Assembly (NCBI GenBank): GCA_937127205.1
Contig: CAKZLS010000372.1
Location: 1-18,408, forward strand
Source of the DNA: an uncultured Rhodospirillales bacterium
GTDB taxonomy: Bacteria; Pseudomonadota; Alphaproteobacteria; Rhodospirillales; Defluviicoccaceae
Direction: 5' to 3'
DNA length: 18,408 nucleotides
Shown: piece after piece, positions 14,901 to 18,408 of the stretch
Layout of the letters: each line of letters starts with the position of its first letter
Numbering within the stretch: position 1 is the stretch's first letter
Position numbers and translations under genes: made by a program
The notes under the pieces: generated by a model
Database searches by the model: none
What the model saw: only the letters and a program-made list of their open reading frames with translations
What the model was told of the DNA's origin: nothing

Positions 14901-15236
14901 CACCCGCTCGTGGTAGGACCGGATGACCTCGCGCATCTCCTCGGGATCGAGGCCTTCGGTAAGTGCCGTCGATCCCACCAGATCGCAGAACATCACTGTG
15001 AGCGGCCGGCGTTCCGCCCCGGCATCGGTAGGCGGACGCCCCGGCTGGCCGGTCTCGGCAAGCTGGGCGATGGCCGGTACGAGAATGCGGCGGTGGCCGA
15101 GCGACAGTCCAAGTTCGCGGAAGTCCTCGTCGGTGAGGTGCGGAAGCGTCTCGAAGTCGATATCGTGCGCGGCGAAGACTTGGACGCAGCCGCCAAGTCC
15201 GAGACTCTCAAGCCATTGCGCAATATCGACGCTCAC
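11964..15236 (-). CDS. SAM domain, class III nucleotide cyclase, AAA+ ATPase and TPR fusion protein
   Basis: A large soluble signalling protein of about 1090 residues. Order: SAM domain about 2-62 (VDIAQWLESLGL to GHRRILVPAIAQL); class III cyclase domain about 76-255 with metal Asp D85 (FCDLVGST) and D129 (FMGDG), lysine K125, and transition-state N203 and R207 (NLAARL); NTPase with Walker A GEPGIGKS at about 303-310 and Walker B VFVVVEDAHW at about 428-437; then a long helical TPR-like region to the C-terminus. Such fusions are predicted to make cAMP under control of the STAND-type ATPase. The usual acidic or polar base-recognition residue is Met (M200, in VVGMTPN), so substrate choice is not certain. 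I choose GTG 15234-15236 because GGAGGGAAT precedes it and the SAM domain starts at once. A GTG at 15287 would add 17 odd residues. Confidence 0.92.
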   Translation of the reverse strand: MSVDIAQWLESLGLGGCVQVFAAHDIDFETLPHLTDEDFRELGLSLGHRRILVPAIAQLAETGQPGRPPTDAGAERRPLTVMFCDLVGSTALTEGLDPEEMREVIRSYHERVASEIVRFEGHVAKFMGDGVLAYFGWPHAHEDEAERAVQSGLSIVRAVGGLVTPAGEALKVRIGIATGLVVVGDLIGEGASAEESVVGMTPNLAARLQSMAAVNQVLIGDSTRELVGARFVYQDLGTRELRGFSEEVQVWRVVRPIETESRFAAARSPNLTPLVGRSDELALLLEHWNQARRGRGQVVLLSGEPGIGKSRLVVDLHERIAQDPYRRLLYQCSPHHANSAFHPVIQQLRLSAGIAGSDSPVAKFGKIEQLLEPHAEEPETAIPLIASLLRIPPVFAYPPLDIPPQRQRKKVIECLVGQVLSQSREQPVFVVVEDAHWADASMLEFVSALIAAVATHPVFMVVTFRSEFDHAWTEFPHVSAIMLDRVGRPQATEIARSIGGETLQDHTVAEIVERAEGVPLYVEELTRTVVEARPDDDDGAEVVPASLQTSLVARLDRLGDAKQIAQIASVIGRECRHDFLAALARMAGFHAEGALGRLVGSELMQRRGSPPDVVYSFKHALIQDAAYSTLLKQRRKALHLHIVEMLEDGTGPGRQENIDLLAHHALRAEDWKRAFAYFDQAGRDSIERSALREAVGYFEQALVASRNLPESPDGTARVIDLTFELRNALWALGQFAAILKHLDEAEQLAAGLNDEIRLGWVSVYRGASLWQLGRSDESKAAAARGWEIGRASGTRPLEIAGSFYRGCAYVTTGECRTAEQYFEWVVEALPGDLAKDKCGLPFAPAIIARSWLVWSYGERGEFTLADRHARLAVDLAEQLTQPFNRAHVYLDFGYYHLVRGRHGAARRTLSQAAGVIDTWGLTYLAPFTLGFLGHAHVQAGQLDEGLALLEDARGRYDRIRLGLFKSLVGFQLADAYLRAGRPADAQTTLDTALEIARCRGERGHEAYGLFVQGDIARRAGPDHRNRALQGYTGALARAEELGMAPLAARCHLRLGRVLSAAQSSEADRHSRIADEMIETLGLGRIGAPVL

Positions 15237-15278
15237 GATTCCCTCCGTTCCCCCCAAGTCACGGTGCGCGTGCACTGC

Positions 15279-15306
15279 ATGTGACACTCCGCGCGCCGTC
15301 TGTCAA
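15279..15306 (-). promoter_or_regulatory. Possible promoter of the cyclase gene
   Basis: A perfect -35 hexamer TTGACA (15306-15301, minus strand) is followed after 16 bases by TCACAT (15284-15279), a weak -10 with three matches. It would place the transcript start about 35 bases before the GTG at 15236 and exclude the GTG at 15287 as start. The 126-bp gap after the kinase gene makes a separate promoter reasonable. Confidence 0.3.
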
Positions 15307-15362
15307 AGACTTGATGACTCCCGCCAGGCCGGCGCGGCACCTGGAGAAACGCTGATGGCAGC

Positions 15363-18300
15363 TCAGACCCGCGAGTTTTGGGCTTCCGACTCCAGTCCGT
15401 CGCCATCGCCGAGGGCGTCGCGCACGGCGTGGCGGACGTCGTTGGGAACGAATGGTTTCTCGATCACCGCACGCTCCACGCGTTTGAGGAACTGCCGGGT
15501 GGCGGGGCTCAGCGCATCGCCGGTGATGAACAGCAGACGATCAACCAGCTCGGGATGCAGGCGGCACAATTCGTCATAGAGACCGGCACCGTCGAGCTCC
15601 GGCATGACCAGGTCGCTAATGATCAGGTCGTAATCGGTCTCGGCGATCCGGGCCAGCGCGTCGCGCCCGTTCGCGGCCTCGTCTATCCGGTATCCCGACC
15701 GGCTCAAGATCTCCACCAGCATGGAGCGGATTTCGTCTTCGTCATCGACGACCAGGAGCCGCTTGCGGACGACCGTCTCCCGTGGATCTGCGGGGATCGC
15801 TTGTTCGGTGGCCGTTTGCCCTCCGAGCACGGGAATGGTGATGGTAAACCGGGCGCCGCCGGTATCTTTGTTTTCGGCGGCGATCGTTCCGCCGTGGGCC
15901 TCGATGATCCCGCGGCAGACCGCGAGCCCGATGCCGGTGCCGGCACCGAGGCCCTTGGTGGTGAAGAACGGGTCAAATATGCGCCCGAGGATCTCTTCCG
16001 GGATGCCCGGTCCGCTATCACCGACGGCGATGCGGATCCGGTTGGCCTGAGCGTCGAATTCAGCATCGATGGACAGTTCGCGCGGTCCGCTCCAGTCCTC
16101 CATGGCTTGCTTGGCGTTGATGAGCAGATTGCTGACCACCTGCATCAGCTGTTCGGAGTCGGCCATGGTTCCGGGGAGGTCGGCGGGCACCGACTTGACG
16201 ACGCGAATGCCGGCGCTCTCCAGGCCGTACGCGAGAAGATCGAGGCAGGGGTCTATCACTGTGTCGAGCCGCACGAAGTTCCGCTCCGGCGCCTGTTGGC
16301 GCGCCATGGCGAGGAACTTTTTGACGATGCCGGCGCAGCGCTCCGCCGCGGTTCTGATCTTGCCGATACTATCGGCGACCGAGGGCTCGAGGTCGGTTTC
16401 GCCGAGCATGGTGGCACGGCCGACCACGACGGAGAGCGGATTGTTCAGTTCATGGGCGACACCGGCCAGCAGCGAGCCGAATGCGCTGATCTTCTCGGCC
16501 TGGTGCAGGGCTTCGCGCTGGCGTCCGATCTTTTCCTCGGCGCGCTTCATGATCGTCATGTCGACGAACAGGATGAGCGCCAGGTCCTGTTCGCCGCGGC
16601 GGAAGGGGACGCCGGAGGTGGCGACGATGATTTCCCGCCCGTCGAGGGTGACGAGGTGGCGCTCGGCCTGATCCATGCTCTCGCCGCGTTTCAGAATGCG
16701 GCCGAGGCGTTCCTCGCCGTGCTCTCGATCCGTCGGAGCGATGAACTCGAGATAACTGCGGCCGACCACGGCGTCCGGTCCCGAGGCACCGAGTATGCGG
16801 CATCCCGCTTTGTTCATGAACAGTATACCGTCGGCGTCATGCAGCACGATCCCATAGGGCGACAGATCGACCAGAAGGCGGTGCAGTTCCTCCGACTCGC
16901 TCAGCGCTCGCTGCATGCGTTTGCGGTCGGTAATGTCGATCTCGAAGGTGACCACATGGGTGACCTCGCCCTCGGCGTTGAGCAACGGGACTTTGGTGCC
17001 GAGCATGTCCACGTGCTGACCGCGGGGCCGCCGAACGACCATTTCGTAGAACGGCAGAGCCTCGCCGGTGGAGAGAACCTGAGGGCTCTGATCCTCGAAA
17101 TCCACCAGCATCTCCGGGCGCAGCACATCGAACAGTTTCCGCCCCAGGACGTCTTCGCGCTGCAGCCCGAACAGATCGAGAAAGTAGCGGTTGACGAACT
17201 GGTAACGAAGCTCCCGGTCCTTGACGTGGAGGATCGCCGGTACAGCGTCCATTAGCGCGTTCAGAAGCTGCAGCGTGTCGTCTGCCTTCTGCCGCGCCCG
17301 CACCTGTTCCGTGACATCGGTATAGGTGGAGACGAAGCCGCCGTCGGGCATGGGCCGGCGGCGGAACAGAATGACCTGGCCGTCCGGTGTATCGATCTGG
17401 GTGGTATGCGCCATGCCACGCTGAAATCCTTCCGTCAGCTTATCGGCGACGGCCGGTGCCGAGCGCTGGGGAAAGCCGGCTCGTTCGATCCAAATGGGAT
17501 GCAGTTCCGAAACCACGCGGCCCTCGTGGATCTCGTCGGATGTAAACCGGAAGGTCTCGATGAACCTGTCATTCCAGGCCAGCAGTCTCAGATCGCCGTC
17601 GATCAGCGTGATGCCGTCGTTCATGTTGTCGAGCGTTGCTTGCAGGACCCGTGTGTGCTGTCGAAGCTCCGTCTCGCGCGCGGCAAGCTCTATGTTTCGT
17701 TGTTCGAGATCGGAGAAAAGGCTGTCGAGAGAGTGGCGGGTGGTCTCGAAACTGCGCCCCAGGTCGCCAAGTTCGTCGCGGCGCCTCCAGTTAAACGGTT
17801 GGTTCAATCGTCCCGCCGCCAAATCCTCGGACTGCGAGAGGAGACGCCGGACCGGCGAAAGCACCTTGAACCGGATCAGCGGGAAGATGAGCAGAAGGCC
17901 GAAACCGATCTGGAAAAGGGCCGTGAGCGCCGCCTGCCATCCGTGGCGGAGGGCTTCAGCTTCGATGGCGGCAGACGTCATCTCGATGCGCACGGTACCG
18001 ATCTGCGTGCCGTTGCGTACAACCGGTCGCTCCAGCGCCGAAACGTCCTCGCTTTCCATTCCCGGGGTGCCGGCGGCCAACGGTCTGGAAAGGACTGGCG
18101 CCGAGACGCTGACCGCGGTTACCCGGTCGTCGGTCATGATGGTGTCAATCAGCGGTTTGGCCGCGTCCGGACGGACGTCCCAAATGGGCGTCTGCATTCC
18201 GATGGCGAGAGCCTCGACGATACGCGCGTGTTCGTCGGCCAGGTTGTGGAGCAATGTCTCGCGCCGTTCCGCCGATTCACGCCACGCCGAGATGGCGATG

Positions 18301-18395
18301 GGGAGGGTAAGACCGACAACGAGGGCCACGCCGATTGTCGATCGAAGCGGCAAATCCTCGAAGATATCCCGCACCTTGGAAACCACAGGTATCAT
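15363..18395 (-). CDS. Membrane-bound multi-PAS hybrid histidine kinase with C-terminal receiver
   Basis: A 1010-residue kinase. TM about 18-38; periplasmic sensor about 39-153 (WDVRPD and TDDRVTAVSV as in DUF3365/CHASE-like small sensors, not assigned); TM about 154-174; HAMP about 175-228 (SPVRRLL); short coiled coil; PAS about 248-365; PAS about 375-495 (ending FEIDITDRKRMQ); PAS about 500-620; HisKA with phospho-acceptor H648 in AGVAHELNNPL; ATPase with N760, DSGPGIP at 793-799 and GTGIGLAV at 819-826; receiver about 878-995 with D884-D885, acceptor D928 (SDLVMPELDG), T958 and K980. All catalytic residues are intact, so a His648 to Asp928 relay is expected. No DNA-binding output is attached, so a downstream histidine phosphotransfer protein or regulator must exist elsewhere. 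The start is ATG 18393-18395 with only a weak ribosome site. The cyclase gene follows on the same strand after 126 bp. Confidence 0.93.
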   Translation of the reverse strand: MIPVVSKVRDIFEDLPLRSTIGVALVVGLTLPIAISAWRESAERRETLLHNLADEHARIVEALAIGMQTPIWDVRPDAAKPLIDTIMTDDRVTAVSVSAPVLSRPLAAGTPGMESEDVSALERPVVRNGTQIGTVRIEMTSAAIEAEALRHGWQAALTALFQIGFGLLLIFPLIRFKVLSPVRRLLSQSEDLAAGRLNQPFNWRRRDELGDLGRSFETTRHSLDSLFSDLEQRNIELAARETELRQHTRVLQATLDNMNDGITLIDGDLRLLAWNDRFIETFRFTSDEIHEGRVVSELHPIWIERAGFPQRSAPAVADKLTEGFQRGMAHTTQIDTPDGQVILFRRRPMPDGGFVSTYTDVTEQVRARQKADDTLQLLNALMDAVPAILHVKDRELRYQFVNRYFLDLFGLQREDVLGRKLFDVLRPEMLVDFEDQSPQVLSTGEALPFYEMVVRRPRGQHVDMLGTKVPLLNAEGEVTHVVTFEIDITDRKRMQRALSESEELHRLLVDLSPYGIVLHDADGILFMNKAGCRILGASGPDAVVGRSYLEFIAPTDREHGEERLGRILKRGESMDQAERHLVTLDGREIIVATSGVPFRRGEQDLALILFVDMTIMKRAEEKIGRQREALHQAEKISAFGSLLAGVAHELNNPLSVVVGRATMLGETDLEPSVADSIGKIRTAAERCAGIVKKFLAMARQQAPERNFVRLDTVIDPCLDLLAYGLESAGIRVVKSVPADLPGTMADSEQLMQVVSNLLINAKQAMEDWSGPRELSIDAEFDAQANRIRIAVGDSGPGIPEEILGRIFDPFFTTKGLGAGTGIGLAVCRGIIEAHGGTIAAENKDTGGARFTITIPVLGGQTATEQAIPADPRETVVRKRLLVVDDEDEIRSMLVEILSRSGYRIDEAANGRDALARIAETDYDLIISDLVMPELDGAGLYDELCRLHPELVDRLLFITGDALSPATRQFLKRVERAVIEKPFVPNDVRHAVRDALGDGDGLESEAQNSRV

Positions 18396-18408
18396 AATTC
18401 CGGTTACT

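Noticed and set aside
13380..15284. A 634-codon open frame on the plus strand opposite the cyclase gene
   Set aside because: It is the mirror of a GC-rich coding gene. The product is Arg/His/Gln-rich without domains, and the minus-strand frame has a full set of conserved motifs.
15378..17255. A 625-codon open frame on the plus strand opposite the hybrid kinase
   Set aside because: Same reason: antisense of a gene with intact HisKA, ATPase and receiver motifs; the product has no recognisable fold.
1..18408. CRISPR arrays, tRNA or rRNA genes, transposases or integrases
   Set aside because: I looked for regularly spaced short repeats, tRNA T-loop sequence and DDE or tyrosine recombinase motifs, and found none that hold up.

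Overview
The window looks like an alphaproteobacterial chromosome segment. The basis is family content (an NsrR/NnrU/DUF6522 cluster, a SAM-domain adenylate cyclase fused to an AAA+/TPR module, a multi-PAS hybrid kinase, an HD-GYP protein) and high-GC coding style. No ribosomal or tRNA marker is present, so nothing finer than class is claimed.

Two halves differ in character. The left part (1 to about 6.7 kb) is loosely packed and visibly poorer in G+C. It holds the 5' end of a methyltransferase, a secreted amidohydrolase bracketed by two near-identical 136-bp direct repeats, a small secreted protein, an ABM-like small protein, a frameshifted small cysteine-rich gene and a two-gene operon of unknown function. 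It also has long gaps carrying dispersed repeat fragments. This reads as accessory or decaying sequence. The right part (6.7 to 18.4 kb) is dense, GC-rich and almost wholly regulatory.

The right half begins with a 991-residue Cache-HAMP-GAF-HD-GYP protein (minus strand). It lies 64 bp downstream of a DUF454/YbaN-type membrane protein on the same strand. That gene diverges from nsrR, an Rrf2-type nitric-oxide sensor with its cluster ligands intact. A perfect 17-bp palindrome in the divergent region is the likely NsrR operator. nsrR overlaps a DUF6522 gene by 4 bp, and an NnrU-type membrane protein follows. This looks like a small NO-response regulon that could also reach the HD-GYP protein, linking NO to cyclic-di-GMP turnover.

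Convergent with it are a SAM-cyclase-AAA+-TPR protein and, upstream on the same strand, a hybrid histidine kinase ending in a receiver domain. Three second-messenger or phosphorelay proteins (predicted c-di-GMP hydrolase, predicted nucleotide cyclase, hybrid kinase) thus sit around one NO-sensing regulator. The most interesting leads are the NsrR operator with a possible NO to c-di-GMP link, the DUF6522/NnrU pair, the repeat-bracketed amidohydrolase, and the unknown two-gene operon.
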